This document shows positions 34,822 through 46,800 of a stretch of 64,000 nt of DNA, one piece after another (positions within the stretch are counted from its first letter, which is position 1; each line of letters starts with the position of its first letter). This DNA is from Myrica gale (Eukaryota > Streptophyta > Magnoliopsida > Fagales > Myricaceae), in the NCBI GenBank assembly GCA_963930655.1, contig OZ005610.1, positions 25,630,501 to 25,694,500 of the forward strand, in the 5' to 3' direction. Both the position numbers and the translations under genes were made by a program. The notes under the pieces are model-generated. The model made no database searches, was not told the origin of the DNA, and saw only the letters and a list, made by a program, of their open reading frames with translations.

Positions 34822-36977
34822 AAATCTGACCTAAAATACATATAAATGTGAATGGTTTTTACGTACACTGAATCTGGGGCTTTTAAGTGCTTGGCTGGTT
34901 AGTGGCCACAACATGTGCAGTGCAGAGTAGCCGAGCGTGCTACAGCATCCGACGAAAAGATACATGATCTTCTCGGAACAACATAAATTTGCTGTTCTGT
35001 CCAGTAAAATAGCGCCGTATCAAATTACGCTAATTTAACAGCCAATATAATAAGGCAAAACATTGATTATGTCGCTATACCTCAACCTGTCGCGGAACCT
35101 CTATAACCTGCAAAAAAATAATCATAACTGTCAGAAAAATTTTGCTGGAAAGGCTGGGAATCAGCGGTTAGTCATCAACTAATTGAGCACAATTATATGA
35201 GGCCATTAAGAAAATAAATAAGTATCTGTCGTTTTGTCTTATAATGTTCTAATGACAACTCCAATGCGCCAAGAGCAATTAAAATATCTTTATTAGGAAT
35301 GAAGACCTTCCCTTCCTCCCTATCCCAACATGAAACTGTTGATTGCTATAGGAATCTAAATTTACTGGTCAGTTTTCCTACCTAGTGACTCCCATCTAAT
35401 GAAAATTTGATTATGTTAGTTTGACGATAGTCTAATGGATTGATGAGTCTAGTCTCTCATCCTAAAAGCTTAAGCTTATAAGAAGAAGAAGATTTTATTA
35501 TTTGAATTATATTCTCTGACACTCTCCCTCACGTGTGGGCCGGACACATGCAATATTTAATTAAAATTGGTATGAAACTTGAGATTTTGACTCTGATATC
35601 ATGTGAATCTATCATTCATCCCAAAAGCTTGATCCTATATAAAGAGGAAGATTTTATTATTTGAATTATATTCTCCAATATAAATGTCTTACTTCAAATT
35701 AAATTTGATAATCTTTATGTGCCGGAGTTAAATTCAATAAATTTGAAATTGAAACATTAGCTAAAAATTAGCTACCTTGTTAAATTCGAAACTAATAATA
35801 CTCAAACACAAATTTTGAAACCTAAAACGGCATTGACTGGATCTTATGGAGGGAGTATCAGATAGAGAAATCTTTTTGATCAGTATGTCCTCGGCACTCA
35901 TCTTAGGCACACTGGTTGTTTAATAAGCAAAATCTGTTAAAAAGCTCTTTAACCTCCTCGTATAAATATTTGCTTATATTCTAGTTGTGGAACATGGGTG
36001 AAGGGCACAAGGTCAAACCCCCAATGGTCCATTGCTGTGGGCCTGTAGCAGAGGAGCCATTCATAGACACACACATATACATGCATTGTCATTTGCTGAT
36101 AGCAATTAACCTTTTGTCTCGACTGATATGGCTCACATGGTTACATGTGCAGGGTTATTTCATTTCAAGCACTCAATACGTGCCTCAATCGAATTATTTA
36201 ATTCCGTCGGCTAACCGACCACAATAGGCTTAACTCTGTTTATTGCTGAATGCGACAAACATAAAGATCTTCTTCTTCTTCCAGAATCAGCTTGGGAGAG
36301 AATGGTTTGATTAGAAACATTCATACAAACAGTTTATCAGAATACTCAGGTCCCAAGTGTTCCTGCAAATTCAGTTTACATTCTTTCTATTCTTCTTCTG
36401 TTTTGTCTCTCGGAGCACATAATTAGTCTTCTTTTTCGCATCACAGGTACTGCTTCAGTATATATGCTTTGATTCTTATCTTCGTGCGTTAATTATCAAC
36501 AAAGAAACATGCAGAAAATAAATAAATAGACGAAAACAGAGAACGGCTATGAGCCAACAGAGAAAGGTATTTAGTCCATGCTTTTGAAGAGTACGTAGAA
36601 GAAGAAAAAACAATATTTCGTCATTTGATGTGTTTGATTCACTCTCGTGGGACTTCACATGTGTCTGGAAAGAAATATCTTGTGATCCTTTCACCGTGCA
36701 AAGCAGGGGCAATTTTACTCTGTTTCCATAAAAATGAGAAACAAACAAGGAGAATGACAGCAGAGGGCCGGGGAGGGGGACAATTGGACAAATAAACTGT
36801 GATATACATAGGTGTCGAATTATTTACTTTCAGTCGAAGTGACTAGGTAAGAACAAAACTGATCTTGAACTTTTAAATCTCCTCGTGTTTTATTTGATAG
36901 AAAAAACTTAATGCGGCTCTAATGGCGTACGTTGCAAAAATGCTCCTCAATCCAAGTCTCCAACTTAGGCAAGGAGC
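34822..36977. other. Intergenic, no gene seen
   Basis: AT-rich spacer holding the promoter of the 34.4-kb gene, the TRIM-like element at 35441-35680, and the 3' flank of the WEB-family gene. Short open frames near 35985-36227 and 36476-36748 have no recognisable motif. Confidence 0.5.
35441..35680 (-). mobile_element. Second TRIM-like miniature LTR element
   Basis: Two direct repeats of about 80 bp (35441-35521 and 35602-35680) share AGATTTTATTATTTGAATTA followed by TATTCTC, and flank an 80-bp centre. Read on the minus strand the repeats start TGTCAGAGAATATAATTC or TATTGGAGAATATAATTC. The centre begins next to ATGATATCAGAGTC, close to a methionine-tRNA primer-binding site (TGGTATCAGAGC), and ends with the purine tract GTGAGGGAGAG. 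The layout matches the TRIM at 15428, but the LTR sequence differs. No clear target duplication was found. Confidence 0.72.
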
Positions 36978-38003
36978 TCAGGCTCTTGGAGACTCACCTT
37001 CATGTCCTCGATTCTTCCTTGCAAAAAGCCATCCTATAAGTGGCATCAGTGGCTTCTTCTTGACCTTTTTAACAGAAGGGGGTCTCTCTAGCATTTCATC
37101 TTTGCCGACAATAACTTTAGCCAGTGAAGGAGGGCTAGCAAACTTCACATATCTCTTCTTTTGGAACTCCACTGGTTCTTCAGTTTGTGTCTTGATCTCC
37201 TTTTTCGTTGCATGTTCTATGAACTTGAGGTCTTCGATCTCGGGATCAACCAGCTGTTTTTGGAATTCCTTTGCCTTCAGCTGCTTCAACTCTCGCAATT
37301 CTTTTTTCGCATGTTCAAGCTCTTCTCTAAGGGATTTGATGCACATTGCCATAAAGTTACCTTCTTCTCTAGCTTTCTGAAGGCTTTGCTTTGTTTCTTC
37401 AAGCTCAGCTGCTAAGGCTCCAACTCTGGATTGACTATGACCGGTTTCAATTGCTGCACCTCGTATCTAACAGGGAAATTAACATACATTATAAGTGCAT
37501 ATATTATGCTTTCATAAGGTTACTGCCACTTTCTAGAAGTTACAGTTACTTTCAGTCTTTTTTTTCAGCGTCTTCTTAAAGCAGAATTTATGTTAAGATC
37601 TAGAAACTTTCTAATAAGAATAAATATATTGGTATAACATATTAAGAAATAACTTAATAAAAAATAAGCAGTCTAATCTATAATGGGTGGTGCTAATTTT
37701 CCATTTATTGATATATAAGTCCAATTATGATACTGTCAGTGCATGGAACGTGTAGTTTGCTAGTGTAAAACAGAACACCAAGTGACAAGGCAGGACAAAA
37801 GCTAGAGACAAACCCCGATGATCCAAGAACTACAGAGAAAGAGAGAGAGAGAGGACCTCTTTGAGCTTGTTGGCATAGATTTCCCCGGCCAAAACTCTTT
37901 CGCCGAACAACATGACTGCTTCTTTAACGGAGCTGAAAGGCGCTCTCGTGTCAATCTCTGCTCGTTGCATGACCACTACTCCACCACCCTCTTCTCCGTC
38001 CAT
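36978..38003 (-). CDS. Short WEB-family (DUF827) coiled-coil protein
   Basis: WEB-family proteins are plant coiled-coil proteins. The larger members WEB1/PMI2 govern chloroplast movement, but the role of the short members is not known. Exons are 37857-38003 and 36978-37466 (transcript order), both phase 0, giving 211 aa. Exon 1 is [20 protein letters not shown] followed by [20 protein letters not shown], the family's N-terminal signature. Exon 2 is mainly coiled coil ([20 protein letters not shown], then [20 protein letters not shown]). It ends in a basic tail with [20 protein letters not shown] and a terminal SPRA. I chose the ATG at 38003 because family members start just before [11 protein letters not shown]; an in-frame ATG at 38039 exists. 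A CT repeat lies just inside intron 1. From memory the Arabidopsis counterpart is At2g17940, next to WUS, consistent with the gene order here. Confidence 0.9.
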
Positions 38004-38452
38004 GTTTAGCAGGCGCAGTACTTGAGAAGCAGTGCCCACTACGGAAACACAGAAAGGGAAACTTGGAAGTCTGAACGAAGTGGTGGTGAAAATGATCTCC
38101 TTTTTAATAAAGAACTGCTAGAGTTAGGAGATAGAAGAGGAGAGGTCGTTGCTAATGGGGGCTGGTGGTGCGGTTTTTGCTTACTTAAAGGGAGTAAATC
38201 AAATCATAGGGCCTTGTTTTCTTCGCGTCCACTTCACTGGAATTCTGTTGATTGAAGTTGACAAGGGTGGTTGGACTATCTTGATTAATCCGTTGGTCTG
38301 TGGAAGCACCCTGCAGGGCCTTTGATGCCTTTGATTAGGACCTGCCTTCTTTCTATTACAGGATACATGGGCTCCATTTCAGGTTATAGTCCGAAATTAC
38401 CATGTGGAAATACTTTTACACCTATGCATCCAAATTAATTTAGGTAGTGTTT

Positions 38453-38690
38453 CCAAATCAGGATTTTTTTTTTATAAATTTTGAGAATGTGGTGAAGATT
38501 GAGATAGATAAGAGTTTTATTGATTTTTGAGAAAAAAAAAATGAAAAGTATAAATTTATAAAAGTGAGTAAACAAGTGAAGAGAGAGAATTTGAGTGAAT
38601 TTTTTTATGTTTTATTATAATAGAAAAAAGATAATTTGAAGTGGAGAGAAAAATAATTTAAAAAAAAAATTTTACGATTTCCTTCTTAAT
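38453..38690. mobile_element. AT-rich MITE-like sequence
   Basis: The left side reads CAAATCAGGATTTTTTTTTTA and the right side, read inward, GGAAATCGTAAAATTTTTTTT, suggesting imperfect inverted ends. The inside contains AGAAAAAAGATAATTTGAAG followed by TGGAGA, a word also present in the 12.6-kb MITE (GAAAAAAGATAATTTGATGG). Exact borders are uncertain. Confidence 0.35.
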
Positions 38691-39037
38691 ATTTTATGAC
38701 TTTTTTTGATATTATATTCTCTATTTAAAATTATAAAGGATATTACTCTAGAAATATTTGTGTTTATAAAAAGGGAAGGAGCAACTAGTTTAGCAACCCT
38801 CATTTAGTATGACCGTAGGAGTATACCCGCGCATAATTTCTCGCTTGAACTAAAGTTATTGCTCATTGGGCCAACTCGTTACCACAGGACCAACAAAACC
38901 ACTAGGCACCGGCTAGTCTCAACTCATCTATTAGGCTCAAGATTGAGCTTTTCTTTTGCAAATGATTTCAAATTATGTTCGGACTTGAACTCTTAATCTT
39001 AAAACTAGTAAATTAGTGGGTAGTATCAATTGGACTA

Positions 39038-39996
39038 AGGCTTCTTTTGTTTTGCGGTATTTTACTTTCTGAAAAGTATTTTCATACTTCCGACTGTTTG
39101 AGGAGCCTCGGAAAATACTGTCAACCGAAACTCAATTCGGTCAACCGTAAAAGATAACTCAATTTTCCTGAAAGTTGTTTACTTTTTGAAATTAGTGAAT
39201 CTTCTTTCCTGACCTGACTCCCCTAATCTTAAGAGTGGCAAAAAACAAATCGACCTGACCTCCTGACTTGAAACCGACCCGGTTCAACCAAAACTGATCG
39301 AATTACATCTTGGTCGGGGTCGAGTTTTGAAACATGAACCCGAGAAAAATCAGGTTCGTATTCGGGTCTCTAACTTGAAACTAAAACATTCAAAGGAACC
39401 TGACCCCGACGATTTTATCTTCCTTTTTTTTTCGGGATCAGGTCGGGTTTTGATACATGAACCCGAGAAAAATCAAGTTTGTGTTCGCGTCTCTAACTCG
39501 AAACCAAATCATTAAAAAGAACATGACCCCAACGATTTTAGCCTTTTTCGGGGTCGAGTTTTGAAACATGAACTCGAGAAAAATCATGTTTGTGTTCGCG
39601 TCTCTAACCTGAAACCCAAGCATTCAAAGGAACCCCGACCCCGACGGTTTTAGCTTTTTCGGGATCGATGTCAGGTTTTGAAATACGAACCCGAAAAAAT
39701 CTGGTTAGTGTTCGGATTTCTAACCTGAAACCAAACATTTAAAGGAACCCGACTCTTTTCTTACTCTCGAAAAATTTATTTTATTTTATTTTATTTCAAA
39801 TTGATGTTAAAAATTAAGTTTATTAATCAGATAAAATTATGAAAAATATAACATATGTCAAAAATATTGAAAAATACTTTCAGAAAATATATTTGATATA
39901 ACAATCAAACACTAGAAATTAAAATAATTTATTGAAACATAATGCATTAAAAACTGCTTTACAAAAAAATGCTTTACCGCGAAACAAACTGACCCT
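39038..39996. mobile_element. Non-coding transposon-like element with internal repeats
   Basis: The left end reads AGGCTTCTTTTGTTTTGCGG then TATTTTACTTTCTGAAAAG. The right end, read inward, is AGGGTCAGTTTGTTTCGCGG then TAAAGCATTTTTTTGTAAAG, so the ends form imperfect inverted repeats sharing TTTGTTTYGCGGTA. No transposase is present and I could not fix a target duplication, so the superfamily is unassigned. Confidence 0.55.
39309..39756. repeat. Tandem repeat, four units of about 110-120 bp
   Basis: Units start near 39313, 39433, 39549 and 39659 with TCGGGGTCGAGTTTTGAAAC or a variant. Each continues with ATGAACCCGAGAAAAATCA, a TCTCTAACTTGAAAC block and GAACCTGACCCCGACG. The array lies inside the element at 39038-39996. 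Confidence 0.85.
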
Positions 39997-40703
39997 AATC
40001 CTATTTACATCTTTGCTGTATTTCAAGGCTGATGCACAATTAATGGGAAGATATACGGGCGTAGAAAAAAAAAAGGGGAAGATATACGGGCTTTTCCCCA
40101 GAAGCAGAGACTTTGGAAACTGGGTTTAGTTCAAATGGTTAAAACCCAGGCAGCAAGGCCTCGAACCTCCTTTCTGTGACTTCTCCGTATCACCAATTGG
40201 CCCAGCAAGCTCGGCTATCATGAGTCACGCATGGGCCGAAGGTCCTGGACCAGGCAAGCAAAGCCGTGAAAGTAAAAGCCCATTGAAGCACTTTCCCATA
40301 AAGGCGCTCTGCATTTCCAGTGAGAGTTCAGTTCCCGTCCTAAGTCTCGACACGGTGACACCTCGAGGGCCTGAGACGCTCAGGGAAAAGGACAAGCGAG
40401 GGAAAGGAAGTTGTATAGCTAGTTCGTCAGAGAATTTTCCTACAATCACCTCTATAACAGTTAGGTTTCTCAGTCCTCGACCAATTTCACACTAGGGTAT
40501 AGTCTGTTCCGTATCTATATGTTGATACTACAATCCGCTGCCTGAAATCACATACATTACGAAGAAGCGTCGGTTTCTGAGAGCTGAGCCGGGGAAGCAT
40601 CTCACTGAAACCCTAGAAGCTTGGAGAATTGACTTTGAGTCGTTGATTTCTCGGTACAGCGGAGCTAGGGTTTTTGCTGCATTCGGCCTTTTAGTCCGGC
40701 ACC

Positions 40704-40762
40704 ATGAGCCCTATACAGAATTTCGAGCTGCACTCTCGGAGTCTCGTCGAGCCCGACATCAG

Positions 40763-40810
<48 letters not shown>

Positions 40811-43800
40811 CACACTTAACCATTATATGGCGTATTCAGCGGTATTTATGGTTCTTCTGGTTTTTGAAACAGCAATTCAGCAAAGGCTTCAGATGGCAAT
40901 GGAAGTTCGTGACAGTCTCGAAATTGCGCACACGGCCGAGTACTTGAACTTTCTGAAATGCTACTTTCGGGCGTTTTCGGTTATACTTTTACAGATTACA
41001 AAGCCACAGTTCATTGACAATCCCGAGCACAAGCTCCGGAACATCGTGGTGGAGATCCTCAATCGTCTTCCCCACAGCGAAGTCCTCCGTCCCTTCGTGC
41101 AGGAACTCTTGAAGGTCGCCATGCAAGTGCTTACAACCGACAACGAAGAGAACGGCTTGATTTGTATCCGTATAATCTTCGACCTCCTCAGGAACTTCCG
41201 GCCGACTCTGGAGAACGAGGTCCAGCCGTTTCTGGACTTCGTCTGCAAGATTTACCAGAACTTTAAGCTGACAGTTAGCCATTTTTTCGAAAATGGTGCA
41301 GCGGGTGAAGAAGTTAAGCCCATGGATACGTCATCATCCTTGGATCAATCTTTGGGTTCTATAGGGGTCTCTGCTGGGACGGGGCAGCTTAACCCGAGTA
41401 CCCGATCCTTCAAAATAGTTACGGAAAGTCCGTTGGTGGTCATGTTTCTGTTTCAATTGTATAGCAAGCTTGTTCAGACGAATATCCCTCACTTATTGCC
41501 GTTGATGGTTGCTGCTATATCAGTTCCAGGCCCGGAAAAGGTTCCTCCCCATCTCAAGACACACTTCATTGAGCTGAAGGGCGCCCAGGTCAAGGTATGT
41601 GCTTGGTGTTATTGGTCACTAAGTGGAATTTAGTTGTAAGATGTTCAAAATGGGTGAGAAGTGATTTGTTTAAACGTCTATATCGACTGTGGCCTTAATA
41701 TGTGACTCTGTCTGCCATAAGGCTTGTGTTGCTTTTAATCCTGCTAGTTCCCTTCGTGCCAGTTTGACACGATATGAATATATGGTTTTTTTCTTGGGAA
41801 TCGGGACCTCTTTGATTCTCTTTTAAGGATTCGTTTTTGGATTGCTATCCCAAGTTTTGACACAACAGATGACCCTAGTATTGTTACCTTCCATGTGAAG
41901 AGGAATATATATATTTTGATAAGTAAGCGGATTAAATTTTATTAAGAAAAAGATGTGTTAACAGAGAAGAGGAATATATTTTGAAACAAGGATTATCTTG
42001 TTTCGTAAAGTATGGAGTGGAATTCCCTTTCTAGGTACTCACCCTATTAAGTGGAGATTGGAAAGATAATGTTACCTAATTCGCTGATTCGGAGCTAGCA
42101 AACAGGAACTTGGAAGTAGTCTGTGGGCAAGGCAATCAGCTTAGCTTTGTCTTTCAATAGGCTTTCTGTTAGTTAGGGCATAAACAAGTAGTGGCTTTCT
42201 AGTCTCTGTGAATCTCCTAGAAGATCATATCTTTTATGGGGCCTCAAGCTGCGGTAACAACTTCACCCTAGCAGCATAAAAGTCCAAAACATCTGAAATA
42301 GTTTCTTTAGCTTTTGCTCTGAAACGGTCCCACTATTGCTTGAAGCCAATCTGCAATGAATCTTACCTCTATTTCCACCAAAGCTGCCAACATACACTAT
42401 AGAAAATAGTCTACCTTGAAGAAATACAAAGTGCTGTTCATTTGGAAAATGCAAGACCAAATCTTGATAGGTAAGGATTAGTGGAGATATGGCTTTGCTC
42501 ATATTCAAATGTTGCAGATAAACTCCCGAAGAGTAGGGATCTAGCTATATCTTTATTTGTTTATTTTTCCCATGGTGTCCAATATTAACTGTTTGCTAAT
42601 GTTAAATCTCTGCTGCTGCAGACAGTTTCCTTTCTAACTTACTTATTGAAGAGCTTCGCTGACTATATCAGGCCACATGAAGAAAGCATATGCAAAAGCA
42701 TTGTCAATTTGCTTGTTACTTGTTCAGATTCTGTGTCTATTAGAAAGGTGATCATTCATGCCTTTCTATTTATTTATTTCCTTGATCTTTCCATTTCATT
42801 AATCATGTAAAGTTTACATGCTGGGTGCAGGAGTTGTTGGTGGCCTTAAAACATGTTCTTGGAACAGATTTCAAGAGGGGTTTGTTTCCTTTGATTGACA
42901 CGCTATTGGAAGAAAGGTAATATTATGTCCCTTCTTTTCTTAGATGGCTTCAAATTGTCATAAACTCAACATAGAAAGTTTATGTCGTCTTGATTGGTGC
43001 AAATCCTGCAAGGAATTTGAGAAAGCATGGCCTGTTTTTCCTTTTTTCAAGCTAAACTTGCAAGCAGAAACCTTAAATCTTTATGCCCTTTCGGTTTTGC
43101 CGTAGGGTCTCCACATACATTATTAGTGATCTCAAAGAGCAAGTCATACACACAAAAGACTTCAAGTGTGTATGTGGTTGTGGTTCACTTCACTTCTCGG
43201 ATTTCATTTCCGACTTTGGTTTGGTCGATTTGCCGCTGGTGGGTGGTTTGTATACTTGGTCAGATAATAAATCTTCTCAAACTTGGTCGCGGATTGATCG
43301 TCTTCTCTTTAGTTCGGATTGGGAGGCTATGTTTCCGAATACCATTCAAAGGAGATTGACTCGCATGTATTCTGATCACTTCACTATTTTGTTGGAGGAT
43401 GGGTCTTTTGAGGGGGGGTAAGAAGCCTTTTCATTTTGAAAATATGTGGCTTAAGGTGGAAGGGTTTGTGGAGAAGGTTAGGGGGTGGTGGGGGAGCTAT
43501 GCGGTGTCGGGTACCCCTAGTTTTGTGTTGGATTGCAAGCATAAGGCGCTGAAACACGATCTTATTGCTTGGAATAAGGACGATTTTGGTAACATTAGTG
43601 TGCGTAAGTCTTTGTTGATGAGTGAGTTGGCTTCTTTGGATGTGTTGGATGAAGGCGGCCTCCTAATCAATGAGGGGGTGGAACAGAGGTTGTTGGTCAT
43701 TCAGGAATTGGAGCATATTATTGATTTGGAGGAAGTGAGTTGGAGACAAAAATCTCAGGCTTTATGGCTAAAGGATGAGGATAGATGCACCAAGTTTTTT

Positions 43801-46800
43801 CATAGAGTGGCAAACTCTAACAAGAAGTTTAATTCTATCTCCCAGTTGGAGGTAGATGGGGAGATGCTGCAAGATCCGAGTGACATTTCGGCCCACATTG
43901 TTCAGTTTTACTCATCTTTATATGTTGAACCTTTTCAGTGGAGACCTTCTCTGGATGATTTGGAGTTTGAACCTATATCAAAGGAAGAGGCGGTTTCGTT
44001 GGAGCAACCTTTTGAGGAGGCTGAGGTGGCCAGGGTGGTGCACGACTTAAATGGGGATAAAGCTCCAGGTCCTGATGGTTTCACTTTAGCTTTCTATCAG
44101 TCTTGTTGGGATGTCATTAAGAAGGATGTGTTGGTGATCTTTAATGAATTTGCTAATCATGGTTGATTTGTCCGTTGTTTGAATGCCTCCTTTATTGTCC
44201 TCATTCCTAAGAAACAGGTGTGGTTGAGTTGAAAGATTTTAGACCTATCAGTCTTGTGGGCGGTATTTATAAGATTCTTGCCAAGGTGTTGGCTAACAGG
44301 TTCAAGGGTGTGCTGAACAACATTATCTCTCCGTCTTAGAACGCTTTTGTTCGCTGTAGGCAAATTCTGGATTCGGTGTTGATTGCGAACGAGTGTATTG
44401 ACTCTCGGTTGAGGTTAGGTGCGCCGGGCACGCTGTGCAAGTTGGACATCCACAAAGCTTACGATCATGTGAATTGAGATTTTTTGATGTACCTTCTTAG
44501 GAGATGTGGGTTTGGAGCAAAGTGGTGCCAGTGGATCTATTTTTGTATCTCATTTTAATTTTTCAGTTCTTGTGAACGGCTCTCCTGAGGGATTTTTCGA
44601 TAGCTCTCGTGGTTTAAGGCAAGGCGATCCCTTATCTCCCTTGTTGTTTGTCATTGTTATGGAGGCATTATCTCGTATGATGGCTAGGATGGATTCAGTT
44701 GGTGTCCTTCAGGGCTTCAGCGCCTCTGGGGTGAATAGGGAAGGGGTTTGTGTTTCCCATTTGTTGTTTGCTGATGATACGTTGATTTTCTGTGGGGCTG
44801 AGGAACATCAGTTTCGTAGTCTCCGATGCATGCTTCTTTGTTTTGAGACAGTTTCTAGCTTGAAGGTTAATTTATCTAAGTCAGAGGTGATTCCAGTTGG
44901 CCAAGTCAGTAATGTGACGGAGTTGGCTTCCATCTTAGGGTGCAGGGTCTCTAATTTACCTATGACGTATTTGGGTCTTCCGGTGGGAGCTCGTTATAAG
45001 AGTGTTCATATTTGGGATGAGATCTTGGAACGGATGGAGAGACGGTTGGCTGGGTGGAAGCATATGTATTTATATAAGGGAGGTCGTGTTACTTTGATTA
45101 AGTCTACGCTTTCGTGTCTTCCTACGTATTTTCTCTCTCTCTTTCCCCTCCCGCATAAGGTTTCAGCTAGAATGGAGAAATTGCAAAGAGATTTCTTGTG
45201 GGGTAGCGATGGTGAGGTTCACAAATTTCATCTTCTTAATTGGAAGGCCGTTTTTTCTCCCATGACTTGCAGTGGTTTGGGCATTAGAGGTCTCTCTGCG
45301 TTCAATAAAGCTTTGTTGGGTAAATGGTTATGAAGGTTTGCAACTGAGAGAGATCGTATGTGGCGGAATGTTATTATGGAGAAGTACGGGGCCATAGAGG
45401 GGGAGTGGTGCTCTTTACCTCCTCATGGGTCTTATGGGGTTACTCTCTGGAAGCATATTAGTAAGAGTTGGGAGACTTTCAGAGTGCATACTCGGGTGGC
45501 GGTGGGGAATGGGCAAAGGACGAGGTTTTGGCATGATGTGTGGTGTGGGGATCGTCCGTTGAGGTGCTATATTCCTACAGTGTTTTCCCTTTCTTTGGAT
45601 TCGGATGGCCTGGTGGTGGATTGTATGGATTTTGTTGTTAGCACGGTTGTTTGGAATGTTCAGTTCTTACGACATGCAAATGATTGAGAGTTAGAAGAAT
45701 TTTCGTCTTTTTTCTCTACCCTTTATGCGTTACAGTTGCATCGAGGCGATGAGGACAAGTTGTGTTGGGTGGGTAGCAAGGATGAAAGTTTTTCTGTTAA
45801 ATTCTTCTATGCTTTGCTTGATGGTGGTAGAGCTGCGTCCTTCCCTTGGCGTCGAATCTGGAATTCTAAAGTCCCCTCAAGAGTCTCCTTCTTTGTTTGG
45901 GAGGCCATGCATGGTAGAATTTTGACTTCTGATAACTTGAGGCGTCGTGGGCTTTATGTGCTTGATTGGTGTTACTTATGTAAGAGGGATGGCGAGTCGA
46001 TTAACCGTCTGTGGCAGCATGTTTTCTACTTGCTCAATCTTCATTGGGTCATGCCGGAGCGGGTTGGGGACGTTTTGAACTGTTGGGGGAGAAAGCTTAA
46101 GGATCCTTTCGCTAAGGTTATTTGGAGGATGATTCCTCCGTACATATGGTGGAGCCTTTGGAAGGAGAGGAATAGACGGTGTTTTGAGGGTTCTTCGTTG
46201 TCCATTGACCGTTTGCAGGGGGTTCTTGCTTACTTTGTTTCTTTGGGCTAATGCGTTGTTGAGGGGCCCTTTCCTTGATTTTCAGGATTTCATTAGCTTT
46301 TTTGTTTGTATGTTGTAATTTGTCAGTACAATCTTTGTATTGATGCTTCTCTTTTTCGTTAATAAAACTTCTTACTTATTAAAAAAAAAAGGTGGCGGTA
46401 CTGTGTTAGTCAGGATCACAAAGTCCATCCACTGTTGTATTTTTTATATCTACGGGCAGAATCCTCGAAATATGTGCTCTTCTAGGTACTCTGACTTGGG
46501 ACTACGATGTGTGCATCGATGCATGTGCCTGTTTTGCTGTTTTCTTTTTTTGTGCCCACTTACTATTAATATTGTAAATCATTTGAGCATGAACCCTCAA
46601 ACTATATGCCTTTTGGTCTACTCTGATGCCTCCCCTTGATTTTTTGCTTTGTGCAGTCTCTGACCTGGGACTACGTGTGTTTTCATCCGTATATTTGATT
46701 TCCATTTTTCCCTTTTTCTGCCCTGTGCTCAGATGCATTGGCATCCATCAGCTTGTGACTATATGCGGCTAATTTGTCTTCAAAGCAAATTTCTCAGTTG

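Larger units (their letters stand above)
38004..40703. other. Divergent spacer between WEB-family gene and TRA1
   Basis: Contains the promoters of both divergent genes, a MITE-like stretch at about 38453-38690, and a repeat-bearing element at about 39038-39996. The last 250 bases are likely the TRA1 5' leader (GC-richer, up to ATG 40704). No further gene was found; the frame at 40220-40495 and its antisense partner lack motifs. Confidence 0.5.
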
